NCBI RefSeq assembly: GCF_009749465.1
Contig: NZ_WBIS01000003.1
Span: forward strand, 248,001-312,000
From: Agromyces terreus
Lineage (GTDB): Bacteria; Actinomycetota; Actinomycetes; Actinomycetales; Microbacteriaceae
DNA length: 64,000 nt
Direction of reading: 5' to 3'
The notes beneath the pieces were generated by a model. It was not told the DNA's origin. It searched no databases and saw only the letters and a program-made list of their open reading frames with translations. Positions 18,207 to 27,659 of the stretch are shown here, in pieces; the stretch's first letter is position 1, and the number at the start of each line of letters is the position of its first letter. The position numbers and the translations under genes are program-made.

Positions 18207-19718
18207 ATGACCTCCGCACGCCTCACCGTCGACCCGCACTTCACGGTCGGCCGCATCGACCGCCGCGTCTTCGGCGGGTTCGTCGAGCACCTCGGCCGCC
18301 ACGTGTACGACGGCATCTACGAGCCCGGCCACGAGTCGGCCGACGCCGACGGCTTCCGCACCGACGTGATCGAGCTCGTGAAAGAGCTCGGGGTCTCGAC
18401 GATCCGCTACCCGGGCGGCAACTTCGTCTCGGGCTTCCGCTGGGAGGACTCGGTCGGGCCGCGCGAGGAGCGCCCCCGCCGCCTCGACCTGGCGTGGCAC
18501 TCGACGGAGACCAACGAGGTCGGCATGCACGAGTTCGCCGACTGGCTCGACAAGGTCGGCAGCGACCTGATGCTGGCCGTGAACCTCGGCACGCGCGGCA
18601 CGCTCGAGGCGCTCGACCTGCTCGAGTACGCGAACATCGCGGGCGGCACGGCGCTCTCGCAGCGCCGCATCGACAACGGCCGCACCGACGCGTTCGGCGT
18701 GAAGATGTGGTGCCTCGGCAACGAGATGGACGGCCCGTGGCAGCTCGGCCACCGCTCGGCAGACGACTACGGCAAGATCGCGAGCCAGACGGCGAAGGCC
18801 ATGCGCCAACTCGACCCGTCGGTGGAGCTCGTGGTGTGCGGCTCGTCGAGCGCGCACATGCCGACGTTCGGCGAGTGGGAGCGCGTCGTGCTCACCCACG
18901 CCTACGAGGACGTCGACTACATCTCGTGCCACGCGTACTACGAGGAGCGCGACGGCGACCTGGGGTCCTTCCTCGCCTCGGCGGTCGACATGGACGGCTT
19001 CATCGAGTCGGTCGTCGCCACGGCCGACCACGTGAAGGCCGTGAACGGCAGCTCGAAGACGATCGACATCTCGTTCGACGAGTGGAACGTCTGGTACATC
19101 GAGCGCTTCCACGGCGTCGACAAGATCTCGGGGCTCGACAACTGGCCGGTCGCCCCGCGCCTGCTCGAGGACGTCTACTCGGTCGCCGACGCGGTCGTGT
19201 TCGGCAACCTGATGATCTCGCTCCTGAAGCACGCCGACCGGGTGACGAGCGCCTCGCTCGCGCAGCTCGTCAACGTGATCGCGCCGATCATGACCGAGCC
19301 GGGCGGCATCGCCTGGCGCCAGACGACGTTCTTCCCGTTCTCGATCACCTCGCGCCTCGCGCAGGGCGAGGCGCTCGAACTGAAGCTCGACGCCCCGAAG
19401 TACTCGACGAAGGCCTACGGCGAGGTGCCGCTCGTCGACGCGGTCGCCACGCACGACTCCGAGACGGGCCGGTCGGCGGTGTTCCTCGTGAACCGCTCGC
19501 AGACCGAGGCGATCACCGTCACGGTCGACGTCAGCGGCCTCGGCGAGGTCTCGGTGCTCGAGTCGCACACCCTCACCGACGACGACGTGTACGCGAAGAA
19601 CACGCTCGCCGAGCCCGAGCGCGTCGCTCCGGCCGCGAACGACTCGATCTCGGTCGACGGCGGCGAGCTCACGATCACCCTGCCTCCCGTGTCGTGGTCG
19701 GCCGTCGCGCTCGGCTGA
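18207..19718 (+). CDS. Alpha-L-arabinofuranosidase, GH51
   Basis: A 503-aa cytoplasmic enzyme releasing terminal L-arabinose from imported arabino-oligosaccharides. Starts with the family N-terminus FTVGRIDRRVFGGFVEHLGR; the acid/base Glu lies in MWCLGNEMDGPWQ near residue 173 and the nucleophile Glu in ISFDEWNVWY near 295. A C-terminal beta domain carries VFLVNRSQTEAITVTVDV. GAAAGAAGC precedes the ATG. It is the fourth gene downstream of the LacI-controlled promoter. Length matches GH51 bacterial enzymes (about 500 aa). Confidence 0.95.
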   Translation: MTSARLTVDPHFTVGRIDRRVFGGFVEHLGRHVYDGIYEPGHESADADGFRTDVIELVKELGVSTIRYPGGNFVSGFRWEDSVGPREERPRRLDLAWHSTETNEVGMHEFADWLDKVGSDLMLAVNLGTRGTLEALDLLEYANIAGGTALSQRRIDNGRTDAFGVKMWCLGNEMDGPWQLGHRSADDYGKIASQTAKAMRQLDPSVELVVCGSSSAHMPTFGEWERVVLTHAYEDVDYISCHAYYEERDGDLGSFLASAVDMDGFIESVVATADHVKAVNGSSKTIDISFDEWNVWYIERFHGVDKISGLDNWPVAPRLLEDVYSVADAVVFGNLMISLLKHADRVTSASLAQLVNVIAPIMTEPGGIAWRQTTFFPFSITSRLAQGEALELKLDAPKYSTKAYGEVPLVDAVATHDSETGRSAVFLVNRSQTEAITVTVDVSGLGEVSVLESHTLTDDDVYAKNTLAEPERVAPAANDSISVDGGELTITLPPVSWSAVALG

Positions 19719-19726
19719 TCGCGTCG

Positions 19727-20734
19727 GTGCGGCGCGTCGCCGCCGCGCTGCTCGCGGCAGGGGTCGTCACCGTCCTCGCCGCCTGCGGTGCGACGGGCGG
19801 CGTGCACGCGGCATCCGGTGATCTCTCGACCCATGACCCGGCGATCGCGCGAGACGACGACGGCACCTGGTGGGTGTACTCGACGGGCAACGGCACCGTG
19901 GCCGACGGCAACGTGCAGATCCGCTCGTCGAGCGACGGCGAGCACTGGGTCTACCGCGGCGAGGTGTGGGAGGAGAAGCCCGACTGGCTGACCGAGACGG
20001 TGAAGGGCGTCGACAACCTGTGGGCGCCCGAGCTCGTGCGCCACGACGGAACCTGGTACCTGTACTACTCGGCGTCGCGGTTCGGCAAGAACACGTCGCT
20101 CATCGCGCTCGCGACGAACACGACGCTCGACCCCGACGACCCCGACTACGAGTGGGTCGACCGGGGGCCGGTCATCGAGTCGACGACCGCCGACGACTTC
20201 AACGCGATCGACCCCGGCGTCATCACCGATGACGACGGCACCCCGTGGATGGCGTTCGGCTCGTTCTGGAGCGGCATCCGCATGGTCGAGCTCGAGTGGC
20301 CGAGCGGCCTGCGCGCCGCGGGCACGGCGCCCGACGCCACGACCGGCGACGACGAGCCGTTGCGTCTGGCCGACCGCGGGTCGCCGCCGAACGCGATCGA
20401 GGCGCCCTACCTCGTCGAGCACGACGGCGACTTCTTCCTCTTCGTCTCGCGCGACTCGTGCTGCCAGGGCGCGAAGAGCACCTACAACATGGCCGTCGGC
20501 CGAGCGGATGCCCCGACCGGGCCGTTCCTCGACCGCGACGGGGTGCCGCTCCTCGAAGACGGCGGCACGCCGCTGCTCGCGACCGACGGATCGCGCGTCG
20601 GGCCGGGAGGGCAGTCCGTCTGGGGCGACGTGATCGCGTTCCACTACTACGACGCCGACGCCGGGGGCGCGTTCCGGCTCGCGGTCGCCGACCTCGAGTG
20701 GGAAGACGACGGGTGGCCCGTCGTGCGGTGGTGA
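19727..20734 (+). CDS. Arabinan endo-1,5-alpha-L-arabinosidase-like GH43 lipoprotein
   Basis: A 335-aa secreted enzyme. No ATG is available; a GTG at 19727, 8 bp after the GH51 stop, gives MRRVAAALLAAGVVTVLAAC, a signal peptide ending in a lipobox. The propeller shows STHDPAIARDDDGTWWVYST (base Asp), AIDPGVITDDDG (second Asp) and AIEAPYLVEHDGDFFLF (acid Glu), the endo-arabinanase pattern, plus CCQGAKSTYNMAVGRA. It would cut arabinan at the cell surface to feed the ABC transporter. Longer frames reaching upstream are antiphase shadows of GH51. Confidence 0.9.
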   Translation: MRRVAAALLAAGVVTVLAACGATGGVHAASGDLSTHDPAIARDDDGTWWVYSTGNGTVADGNVQIRSSSDGEHWVYRGEVWEEKPDWLTETVKGVDNLWAPELVRHDGTWYLYYSASRFGKNTSLIALATNTTLDPDDPDYEWVDRGPVIESTTADDFNAIDPGVITDDDGTPWMAFGSFWSGIRMVELEWPSGLRAAGTAPDATTGDDEPLRLADRGSPPNAIEAPYLVEHDGDFFLFVSRDSCCQGAKSTYNMAVGRADAPTGPFLDRDGVPLLEDGGTPLLATDGSRVGPGGQSVWGDVIAFHYYDADAGGAFRLAVADLEWEDDGWPVVRW

Positions 20735-20826
20735 CGGGCGTGCGGGCCGTGCGTGCCGTGCGCGCCGCGGGTGCACGCCGCCTGCCGCACGTCCCCGACG
20801 CGCGGCATCCGCTCGCCCTGCTACCG

Positions 20827-20884
20827 TGCAGGAAACGAGGCGCCATCCCCGCTCACAGCGGGGGAGAGGTCCTCGTTTCCTGCA
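20827..20884. repeat. Dispersed hairpin, type A (copy 1)
   Basis: TGCAGGAAACGAGG (20827-20840) and CCTCGTTTCCTGCA (20871-20884) form a perfect 14-bp stem; an inner CCCCGCT/AGCGGGG stem lies inside. The outer 14 bp are identical to the copy at 54401-54458. It separates the arabinanase and oxidase genes. Confidence 0.85.
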
Positions 20885-20924
20885 ACAGGGCGGCACGGGC
20901 GGCACGACGATCCGAGGGAGCACG

Positions 20925-22322
20925 ATGACCGAGCGCAACTGGGCGGGCAATCTCGAGTACGGCGCCGCGCGCGTCGCGAGGCCGGCCTCGGTCGACGAGC
21001 TCGCCGAGGTCGTCGCCGCCGCAGCGCACGACGGAACCCGGGTGCGCGCGCTCGGCTCGCGGCACTCGTTCAACCGCATCGCCGACACCGAGGGGGTGCT
21101 CGTCGAGACGGCGGGCCTGCCGGCGCGCGTCGAGCTCGACCCCGACGCGCGCACCGTGCGGGTGTCGGCGGGCATCCGCTACGGCGAGCTCGCCGAGGCG
21201 ATCGACCGCGAGGGGTGGGCGCTCGCGAACCTCGCCTCGCTGCCGCACATCTCGGTGGGCGGCGCGGTCGCCACGGGCACGCACGGATCCGGCGACGGGC
21301 TCGGCTCGCTCGCGACGGCGGTCGCGGCGCTCGATCTCGTCACGGCCGACGGCTCGATGCGCACCCTCCGCCGCGGCGACGCCGACTTCGACGGCGCGGT
21401 CGTCGCCCTCGGGGCGCTCGGCGTCGTGACCTCGCTCGAGCTCGACGTCCTGCCGACCTACGACGTCGCCCAGCGCGTGTTCGAGCGCCTGCCGCTCGAC
21501 GCGGTGCTCGCCGACCTCGACGCCGTCACGGGCCTCGCCACGTCGACGAGCCTGTTCACCACGTGGCGCGACCCCGACGTGATCGACCAGCTCTGGCTCA
21601 AACAGCGAACGGATGCCTCGAGCATCACCCCATTCCGCCCGGATGCATCCTCGATCCGTCGATCTCCGCCCTTCGAGACTCCCGGAAGGGCGAAGATCGA
21701 CGGATCGACGCTCGCGCAGGCCGCGGCATCCGGCATCACGCCCGCGGCACCCGCCTTGCTCGAGGAGATGGGCGTACGCGCGGCGACCGTGAAGCGGCAT
21801 CCGCTGCCCGACGTCTCGGCCGAGCACTGCACCGACCAGCTCGGCGTGCCGGGCCGATGGTTCGACCGCCTGCCGCACTTCAAGCTCGGCTTCACGCCCT
21901 CGAACGGCGACGAGCTGCAGTCGGAGTTCCTCGTGCCCCGCGCACATGCCGCCGACGCGATCGAAGCGGTGCGCGCCCTGGCGCCGCGTATCGCGCCGCT
22001 GCTGCAGGTGTGCGAGATCCGCACGGTCGCGGCCGATGCGCTGTGGCTCTCGTCCTCGTACGGCACGCCCGCCGTGGGGGTGCACTTCACATGGCTGCCC
22101 GACGCTCCCGCCGTCGAGGCGCTGCTGCCCGCGCTGCAGGCCGCGCTCGCCCCGTTCGACGCGCGCCCGCACTGGGGCAAGTTGTTCGACGTCGCCTCGG
22201 CCGTCGCAGACGGTCGGATGTCGCGGGTCTACCCGCGTCTGGCCGACTTCGCCGCCCTGCGCGACCGCCTCGACCCGAACCGCGTGTTCGGCAACGACCT
22301 GCTGGAGCGGCTCGGGTTGTGA
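20925..22322 (+). CDS. FAD-dependent alditol oxidase-like protein
   Basis: A 465-aa flavoenzyme related to alditol (xylitol/sorbitol) oxidases and arabinono-lactone oxidases. The FAD domain has RALGSRHSFNRIADTEG (covalent-flavin His region), SLPHISVGGAVATGTHGSG; the C-terminal part has LPHFKLGFTPSNGDELQSEF and ends MSRVYPRLADFAALRDRLDPN. Start at 20925 after GAGGGAGC; upstream codons belong to a hairpin repeat. At 465 aa it is about 45 residues longer than typical alditol oxidases, and the surplus maps to residues about 230-270, where a palindrome is inserted in frame. It would oxidise a sugar alcohol using O2, releasing H2O2. Confidence 0.85.
   Translation: MTERNWAGNLEYGAARVARPASVDELAEVVAAAAHDGTRVRALGSRHSFNRIADTEGVLVETAGLPARVELDPDARTVRVSAGIRYGELAEAIDREGWALANLASLPHISVGGAVATGTHGSGDGLGSLATAVAALDLVTADGSMRTLRRGDADFDGAVVALGALGVVTSLELDVLPTYDVAQRVFERLPLDAVLADLDAVTGLATSTSLFTTWRDPDVIDQLWLKQRTDASSITPFRPDASSIRRSPPFETPGRAKIDGSTLAQAAASGITPAAPALLEEMGVRAATVKRHPLPDVSAEHCTDQLGVPGRWFDRLPHFKLGFTPSNGDELQSEFLVPRAHAADAIEAVRALAPRIAPLLQVCEIRTVAADALWLSSSYGTPAVGVHFTWLPDAPAVEALLPALQAALAPFDARPHWGKLFDVASAVADGRMSRVYPRLADFAALRDRLDPNRVFGNDLLERLGL
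21651..21708. repeat. Palindrome inserted in frame within the alditol oxidase gene
   Basis: Arms 21651-21674 and 21685-21708 (24 nt each, beginning TCGATCCGTCGATCT and ending AGATCGACGGATCGA) pair with one mismatch around a 10-nt loop. It encodes residues about 243-262 (SIRRSPPFETPGRAKIDGST) without breaking the frame. The encoded stretch has no counterpart in the alditol oxidase fold as I know it. Confidence 0.8.
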
Positions 22323-22367
22323 GCGGCGCGCGCCGGCCCCGGAGAGCCCGACGGCGAACGCCCGGGC

Positions 22368-22616
22368 CTACCCGCCGGCGAACGGCGGCAGGATGTCGAC
22401 CCGCTCGGTGAGCGCCGCCGCAGGGTCGCGCTCGACGCGCCCGCCGACGAGGAACGAGCCCGAGCGCAGCACGCGCTCCATCGGGGCACCGTACCGGGCG
22501 AGGAGTATCTCGCGCAGGTCGCCGACGGTCGCCGCGCCCTCGAGCTCGACGAGCTCCTCTTCGCGTCCGGCGGCCTCGGCGGCGGCGGCGAAGTAGCGGA
22601 CGGTCACGGCGGTCAT
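22368..22616 (-). CDS. moaD: MoaD/ThiS-family sulfur carrier
   Basis: An 82-aa ubiquitin-like protein, the small subunit of molybdopterin synthase, carrying sulfur as a C-terminal thiocarboxylate. The diagnostic C-terminal PPFAGG is present, along with VTVRYFAAAAEAAGREEE and GDLREILLARYG. The start at 22616 gives the normal length; the longer frame adds Arg-rich noise. It diverges from the adenylyltransferase gene that would activate it, with 182 bp between. That gap holds two copies of a CCTGGCACCCGCCC-like unit (about 22728-22757) and nothing else I recognise. Confidence 0.88.
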   Translation of the reverse strand: MTAVTVRYFAAAAEAAGREEELVELEGAATVGDLREILLARYGAPMERVLRSGSFLVGGRVERDPAAALTERVDILPPFAGG

Positions 22617-22798
22617 GGCTTCGATGCTAACCCGCGAGCGGATGCCTCGCCGTCGCCCTGCGTCGCGCCCCGTCACGCGCTGGGCTCCGGGGCGCCCGGC
22701 CCGCCCTGCCCGCCGGGTCCGTCCCGTCCCCTGGCACCCGCCCCCTGGCACCCGCCCCCTCCCGCCGTCGGCGCCGAGCCGCGTGCGAGGATGGCTGC

Positions 22799-24049
22799 AT
22801 GGATCCCGTGTCGCCGGCCCTCACACGCCCGGGCCCGCTCGTGCAGCCCGGTCCTCCGCTCACGGGGGCGCAGGTCTCGCGCTTCAGCCGGCAGCTCATG
22901 CTGCCGGGCTTCGGCGAGCTCGCGCAGCGCCGCCTCGCCGCGGCCCGCGTGCTCGTGATCGGCGCCGGCGGCCTCGGCAGCGCCCTCGTGCCCTACCTCG
23001 CGGGCAGCGGGGTCGGCACCATCGGACTCGCCGACGACGACACCGTCGAGCTCTCGAACCTGCACCGCCAGGTCAGCCACGGCGTCGCCGACCTCGGGCG
23101 CGCGAAGGTCGACTCGCTCGCCGACACGGTCGCGGCGATCGATCCGTCGTGCCGCGTCATCCGTCACCGCGATCGCCTCACGTCGGCGAACCTGCTCGAC
23201 CTCCTCGCCGACTACGACCTGCTCGTCGACGGCAGCGACAACTTCCCGACGCGGTACCTCGCGAACGATGCGGCGGTGCTCGCCGGCATCCCGCTGGTGT
23301 GGGGTTCGATCCTGCGGTTCCACGGGCAGGCCGGCGTCTCGTGGCGCGAGTTCGGGCCGACCTACCGCGATCTGTTCCCGGTTCCGCCGTCGCCCGACGA
23401 GGTGCTCTCGTGCGAACAGGGCGGGGTGCTGCCGAGCATCTGCGCGCTCGTCGGCGCGCTCATGTCGACCGAGGTCGTGAAGATCGTGACCGGGGTCGGC
23501 GAGCCGCTGCTCGGCCGCGTCATCACCGTCGACACCCTCACCGGCCGCTCGCGCGAGATCGCGTACGAGGCGGTCGCCGATGCGCCCGAGATCACGTCGC
23601 TCATCGACTACGAGGTGTTCTGCGGGGTGCGCGCGCCCGGCGATGCGGGCGACGACGCGGCCGCCGACGGTGCGGTCGACGGCGAGGGCGCCGGGGCGGA
23701 TGCCGCATCCGCACGCGCGTCGGGCACGCCGGCGCCGCGCGGGGTCACCGCCGCCGAGGTGCTCGCTCGCGTGCGCGGCGGCGAGGCGCTGCGCCTGCTC
23801 GACGTGCGCGAGCCGTACGAGGCGTCGCTGCGCCGCATCGCCGGCAGCGAGCTGCTGCCCCTCGGCGACCTCGTCGCGGGCGCGGAACCTGAGTCCGGCG
23901 ACGCCCCGCTCATCGTGTACTGCGAGCAGGACCTGCGTTCTCGCCGGGCCGCGCGCGTGCTCCTCGAGCGCGGTCACGCCGACGTCGTGTTCCTCGTCGG
24001 GGGCATCGACCGCTTCGCGAGCGTCGCCGACGACCTCGTGCAGCGCTGA
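22799..24049 (+). CDS. moeB: Molybdopterin-synthase adenylyltransferase with rhodanese domain (MoeB/MoeZ type)
   Basis: A 416-aa protein activating the MoaD C-terminus. Residues about 25-265 form the ThiF/MoeB domain: RFSRQLMLPGFGELAQ, the nucleotide loop VIGAGGLGS, DDTVELSNLHRQ and DGSDNFPTRYL. A linker rich in Asp/Ala joins a rhodanese domain (residues about 310-416) with the active Cys in IVYCEQDLRSRRA. The paired CxxC zinc motifs of E. coli MoeB are not evident. ATG has GAGG 8 nt upstream. Function fits neighbouring moaD and moaA; related proteins also serve thiamin or cysteine pathways. Confidence 0.88.
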   Translation: MDPVSPALTRPGPLVQPGPPLTGAQVSRFSRQLMLPGFGELAQRRLAAARVLVIGAGGLGSALVPYLAGSGVGTIGLADDDTVELSNLHRQVSHGVADLGRAKVDSLADTVAAIDPSCRVIRHRDRLTSANLLDLLADYDLLVDGSDNFPTRYLANDAAVLAGIPLVWGSILRFHGQAGVSWREFGPTYRDLFPVPPSPDEVLSCEQGGVLPSICALVGALMSTEVVKIVTGVGEPLLGRVITVDTLTGRSREIAYEAVADAPEITSLIDYEVFCGVRAPGDAGDDAAADGAVDGEGAGADAASARASGTPAPRGVTAAEVLARVRGGEALRLLDVREPYEASLRRIAGSELLPLGDLVAGAEPESGDAPLIVYCEQDLRSRRAARVLLERGHADVVFLVGGIDRFASVADDLVQR

Positions 24050-24050
24050 C

Positions 24051-24125
24051 GTTGCAGGAAGTTCGAGGGGGCACGCGGGCCGGACGCCATCGATGCGCGG
24101 GGTGTCGACCGATTCTTCCTGCAAC
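24051..24125. repeat. Dispersed palindrome, type B (copy 1)
   Basis: GTTGCAGGAAG (24051-24061) pairs with CTTCCTGCAAC (24115-24125) between the convergent moeB and moaA genes. The inner part has GGTGTCGACCGATTC, similar to the type D palindromes. Other B copies: 41388, 50286 and 51486. Confidence 0.8.
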
Positions 24126-24143
24126 TCGAGGCAGGTCCGCGCG

Positions 24144-25307
24144 TCATCCGCCGATGTAGCTCATCTCGATCTTCGGGCGGGCGGCACGCAGTTCGGGCGT
24201 GAGCGTCGCCCGCACCTCGGAGTAGCGGTCGTCGCGCGCACCCCAGATCGCGCCCATCGCGTCGGCGAGGCCGGCGTCGTCGACGCCGCCGCGGAGGAGT
24301 GCCCGAAGGTCGTGCCCCTCGGAGGCGAAGAGGCACGTGAACAGGCGCCCCTCGGTCGAGATGCGCGCCCGGTTGCAGGTGCCGCAGAACGCCTGGGTGA
24401 CGCTCGAGATGACGCCGATCTCGCCCTCGCCGTCGGCGTAGCGCCAGCGCGCGGCCGTCTCGCCGGGGGCGGTCGCCCCGAGCGGCTCGAGCGGCATCCG
24501 CTCGCCGATGCGCGCGACGATCTCGGAGGACGGGACGACCTCGCCGAGCTCCCACCCGTTGGAGGTGCCGACATCCATGTACTCGATGAAGCGCAGCGTG
24601 AACGGGGTGCCCTTGAAGTGCTCGGCCATGGGCAGGATCTCGTGGTCGTTGAGGCCGCGCTTGACGACCATGTTGACCTTCACGGGGCCGAGTCCGGCGT
24701 CGTGGGCAGCCCGGATGCCGTCGAGCACGCGGCCGACCGGGAACCGCACGTCGTTCATCGACTGGAACAGCGCCTCGTCGAGCGAGTCGAGCGACACGGT
24801 GACGCGGGTGAGGCCGGCCGCCTTGAGCGAGGCCGCCTTCATCGCGAGCGCCGAGCCGTTCGTCGTGAGCGCGATCTCGAGGGGGCGGCCGTCGGGCGTG
24901 CGCAGCTCGGCGAGCCCGGCGATGAGTTCTTCGATGCCGCGTCGCAGCAGCGGTTCGCCTCCGGTGAGGCGCAGCTTCTCGACGCCGTGTGCGGCGGCGA
25001 CGCGGGCGATGCGGGTGATCTCCTCGAAGCTGAGGAGCTCGTCGCGGTCGAGGAACGCGTAGTCGCGGCCGAACACCTCCTTCGGCATGCAGTACACGCA
25101 GCGGAAGTTGCAGCGGTCGGTCACCGAGATGCGCAGGTCGCGAAGGGGCCGGCCGCGCAGGTCGCTGAGGCCCCCGGTCGAGGGCAGGCGTCGGGCGGAT
25201 GTCGCGGGTGCGGGCCGCGCGGGCCGCGCGGGCCCGACCGGGCGTGGCGGGGCGGGCATGCCGAGGCGCACCGGCGCGGCGGCCGGCTTCGTCGCCTCGT
25301 GCGTCAT
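24144..25307 (-). CDS. moaA: GTP 3',8-cyclase (radical SAM)
   Basis: A 387-aa enzyme catalysing the first step of molybdopterin synthesis from GTP with S-adenosylmethionine. The radical SAM cluster is [17 protein letters not shown] (CxxxCxxC), the second cluster ligands are [19 protein letters not shown], and the C-terminus ends in the conserved GG. A Pro/Ala/Arg-rich N-terminal extension of about 45 residues precedes the domain. The start at 25307 is preceded by AAAGGGG. It lies back to back with guanine deaminase. Molybdenum cofactor is needed by the xanthine dehydrogenase encoded nearby. Confidence 0.96.
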   Translation of the reverse strand: MTHEATKPAAAPVRLGMPAPPRPVGPARPARPAPATSARRLPSTGGLSDLRGRPLRDLRISVTDRCNFRCVYCMPKEVFGRDYAFLDRDELLSFEEITRIARVAAAHGVEKLRLTGGEPLLRRGIEELIAGLAELRTPDGRPLEIALTTNGSALAMKAASLKAAGLTRVTVSLDSLDEALFQSMNDVRFPVGRVLDGIRAAHDAGLGPVKVNMVVKRGLNDHEILPMAEHFKGTPFTLRFIEYMDVGTSNGWELGEVVPSSEIVARIGERMPLEPLGATAPGETAARWRYADGEGEIGVISSVTQAFCGTCNRARISTEGRLFTCLFASEGHDLRALLRGGVDDAGLADAMGAIWGARDDRYSEVRATLTPELRAARPKIEMSYIGG

Positions 25308-25582
25308 GCGAACCCCTTTCGTGGCGTCAACGCTAACACCGGGGAGGCCGAATCCCTCCCGTAAGACTTTCACAGTCCGGAAACAACATTCCAAAAAAGT
25401 GTGGCGAAGTGCCGTTTCGGCTGTTATCGTCGATCCCGCAGTCACCGGCCCCACAAGGTCCGCACGCCGCACCACTCACCCTGACGAAGACCCCCGCCGG
25501 ATCGAAGAGGATCCACCCGACGAGGCATCCCGAACGCTCGGGCTCCTCGACCCGGCGAGACAGCAAGGAAGCTCGACTCACC
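25308..25582. promoter_or_regulatory. Divergent intergenic region moaA / guanine deaminase
   Basis: The 275-bp gap contains an unusually AT-rich stretch (about 25365-25430), where both promoters probably lie. A TATCGT -10-like hexamer preceded by TG (25425-25430) could start the deaminase message with a leader near 145 nt. No known riboswitch fold is recognisable. Confidence 0.35.
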
Positions 25583-26110
25583 ATGGACACGTTCGCCAGC
25601 ACCACACAGCCCGCACCCCCGACCGACCCGGCGCAGGCCGCCGCCGCGTACCTCGCCCACGCCGTCGAACTCGCCACGCAGAACGTGCGCGAGAACGGCG
25701 GCCCGTTCGGTGCCGTCGTCGTCACCGCAGACGGCAGCGTCTACGAGGGCGTCAACCGCGTCACGGCCAACCTCGACCCGACGGCGCACGCGGAGGTCTC
25801 GGCCATCCGCAACGCCTGCCAGGGCCAGGGCACGTTCGACCTCAGCGGTGCGACGCTGTACACGAGCTGCGAACCGTGCCCCATGTGCCTCGCCTCATCG
25901 CTCTGGGCCCGCATCGACCGCGTGTACTTCGCGGCCGGCCGCGACGACGCGGCGGACGCGGGCTTCGACGACGCCGTCTTCTACCGCTACTTCGAGGGCG
26001 GCAGCGAAGACCGGGCGATCATGCCGGTCGCGAACATCGACCTCGGCGCCGATCAGCGCGTGGCTCCGTTCACCGAGTGGAACAGCACCATCTCTCGTAT
26101 CGACTACTGA
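25583..26110 (+). CDS. Guanine deaminase (cytidine-deaminase fold)
   Basis: A 175-aa zinc enzyme, most likely converting guanine to xanthine. Zinc-binding and catalytic motifs are PTAHAEVSAI (His plus proton-shuttling Glu) and YTSCEPCPMCLAS (two Cys). Length and the C-terminal EWNSTI region match the B. subtilis GuaD type rather than tRNA adenosine deaminase. The frame is open upstream, but the ATG at 25583 gives the family N-terminus; AAGGAA is 12 nt away. It is followed 16 bp later by a purine permease. This step feeds xanthine dehydrogenase. Confidence 0.88.
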   Translation: MDTFASTTQPAPPTDPAQAAAAYLAHAVELATQNVRENGGPFGAVVVTADGSVYEGVNRVTANLDPTAHAEVSAIRNACQGQGTFDLSGATLYTSCEPCPMCLASSLWARIDRVYFAAGRDDAADAGFDDAVFYRYFEGGSEDRAIMPVANIDLGADQRVAPFTEWNSTISRIDY

Positions 26111-26126
26111 GCAGGAGATCCACCAA

Positions 26127-27605
26127 GTGTCACAATCGACCACCGTCCGCGAAGACGCGGGCACCCCCGAACCCGAGACGCCGCCGACGATCAGGGGCGG
26201 CATCGACCGCTTCTTCGAGATCACGAAGCGCGGCTCGACGTTCGGCCGTGAGATCCGCGGCGGCATCGTCACGTTCGTCACGATGGCCTACATCGTCATC
26301 CTCAACCCGCTCATCATCGGCGGTGCGCCCGACGTCACCGGCCACATCCTCGACCCCGCGCAGGTGGGCGCCGCGACCGGCCTGACCGCCGGCGTCATGA
26401 CGATCCTGTTCGGCGTCGTCGCCCGGCTCCCGTTCGCGATCGCCGCGGGCCTCGGCATCAACTCCTTCCTCGCCGTCTCCGTCGTGGGCAACGTCACCTG
26501 GCAGGAGGCCATGGGCCTCGTCGTCATCAACGGCGTCATCATCGTGCTGCTCGGGGCCACCGGCGCGCGCACGGCGATCTTCCGTGCCGTCCCGAAGGCG
26601 CTGAAGGCGGCGATCACGGTCGGCATCGGCCTGTTCATCGCGTTCATCGGCTTCGTCGACAGCGGGTTCGTGAACCGCACCCCGGCCGGCCCGCCCGTGC
26701 AGCTCGGCGACGCGGGCTCGATCACCTCGGTGCCGACGGCGATCTTCCTGCTCGGCGTGGTGCTCATCGGCATCCTCGTCGCGCGCAAGGTGCCCGGCGG
26801 CATCCTGATCGGCATCGTCGCGACGACCATCGTCGCGATCATCGCGCAGTCGATCCTGAAGCTCGGACCGAGCTTCGAGGAGCCGGGCGGCTGGCACATG
26901 ACGACCCCCGAGCTGCCGTCGCAGATCTTCACGGTTCCCGACTTCGGCCTCGTCGGGCAGTTCGACGTGTTCGGCGCGTTCGAGCGCATCGGCGTGCTCT
27001 CGGCGACGATGCTCGTGTTCACGCTCGTGTTCACGAACTTCTTCGACGCGATGGGCACGATGACGGGCCTCGCGAAGAACGCCGGGGTCGCGCACAAGGA
27101 CGGCACGTTCCCGCGCCTGCGTTCGGCGTTCATCGTCGAGGGCACGGGCGCGATCGTCGGCGGCATGACCTCGACCTCGTCGAACACGGTGTTCGTCGAC
27201 AGCGCGTCCGGTATCGGCGAAGGTGCGCGAACCGGGCTCGCCTCGGTCGTGACCGGCCTGCTGTTCTTCGCCTCGACCTTCCTCACGCCGCTCACGCTCG
27301 TGGTGCCGATCGAGGTCGGTTCCGCCGCGCTCGTGGTGGTCGGCGCGATGATGATGGCGCAGGTGCGCGAGATCGACTTCCGAAAGTTCTCGATCGCGCT
27401 GCCGGCCTTCCTCACGATCGTGACGATGCCGCTCACGTACTCGATCGCGAACGGCATCGGCATCGGGTTCATCACGTGGGCGCTGATCAACGCGGCCTCC
27501 GGTCGCGGTCGCAAGGTGCACTGGCTGCTCTGGGTGGTCGCCGCCGGCTTCGCGCTGTACTTCGTGCGCGGGCCCATCGAGTCGATCATCGGCATCGGCG
27601 GGTAG
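26127..27605 (+). CDS. NCS2-family purine permease (AzgA type)
   Basis: A 492-aa membrane protein importing adenine, guanine or hypoxanthine with protons. Characteristic pieces: FFEITKRGSTFGREIRGG, VTFVTMAYIVILNP, AAGLGINSFLAV, FTNFFDAMGTMTGLA and GMTSTSSNTVFVDSASGIGEGARTG split across the two halves of the fold. GTG at 26127 has AGGAG 9 nt upstream. The same strand and 16-bp gap to guanine deaminase indicate one operon, closed by the hairpin at 27660. Confidence 0.92.
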   Translation: MSQSTTVREDAGTPEPETPPTIRGGIDRFFEITKRGSTFGREIRGGIVTFVTMAYIVILNPLIIGGAPDVTGHILDPAQVGAATGLTAGVMTILFGVVARLPFAIAAGLGINSFLAVSVVGNVTWQEAMGLVVINGVIIVLLGATGARTAIFRAVPKALKAAITVGIGLFIAFIGFVDSGFVNRTPAGPPVQLGDAGSITSVPTAIFLLGVVLIGILVARKVPGGILIGIVATTIVAIIAQSILKLGPSFEEPGGWHMTTPELPSQIFTVPDFGLVGQFDVFGAFERIGVLSATMLVFTLVFTNFFDAMGTMTGLAKNAGVAHKDGTFPRLRSAFIVEGTGAIVGGMTSTSSNTVFVDSASGIGEGARTGLASVVTGLLFFASTFLTPLTLVVPIEVGSAALVVVGAMMMAQVREIDFRKFSIALPAFLTIVTMPLTYSIANGIGIGFITWALINAASGRGRKVHWLLWVVAAGFALYFVRGPIESIIGIGG

Positions 27606-27659
27606 CGGCCCTGAGCGCTCCGATGCTCGGAGCCCCGGCCTCGACGATGCGGCCGTGAC

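Noticed and set aside
20735..20924. Start of the alditol oxidase at the upstream ATG 20826
   Set aside because: Those codons come from the type A hairpin and encode Arg/Gly-rich sequence; the ATG at 20925 has a good ribosome site and the family N-terminus.
25437..25582. Purine or other riboswitch in the leader of guanine deaminase
   Set aside because: No conserved purine-aptamer loops or other known aptamer core could be found.
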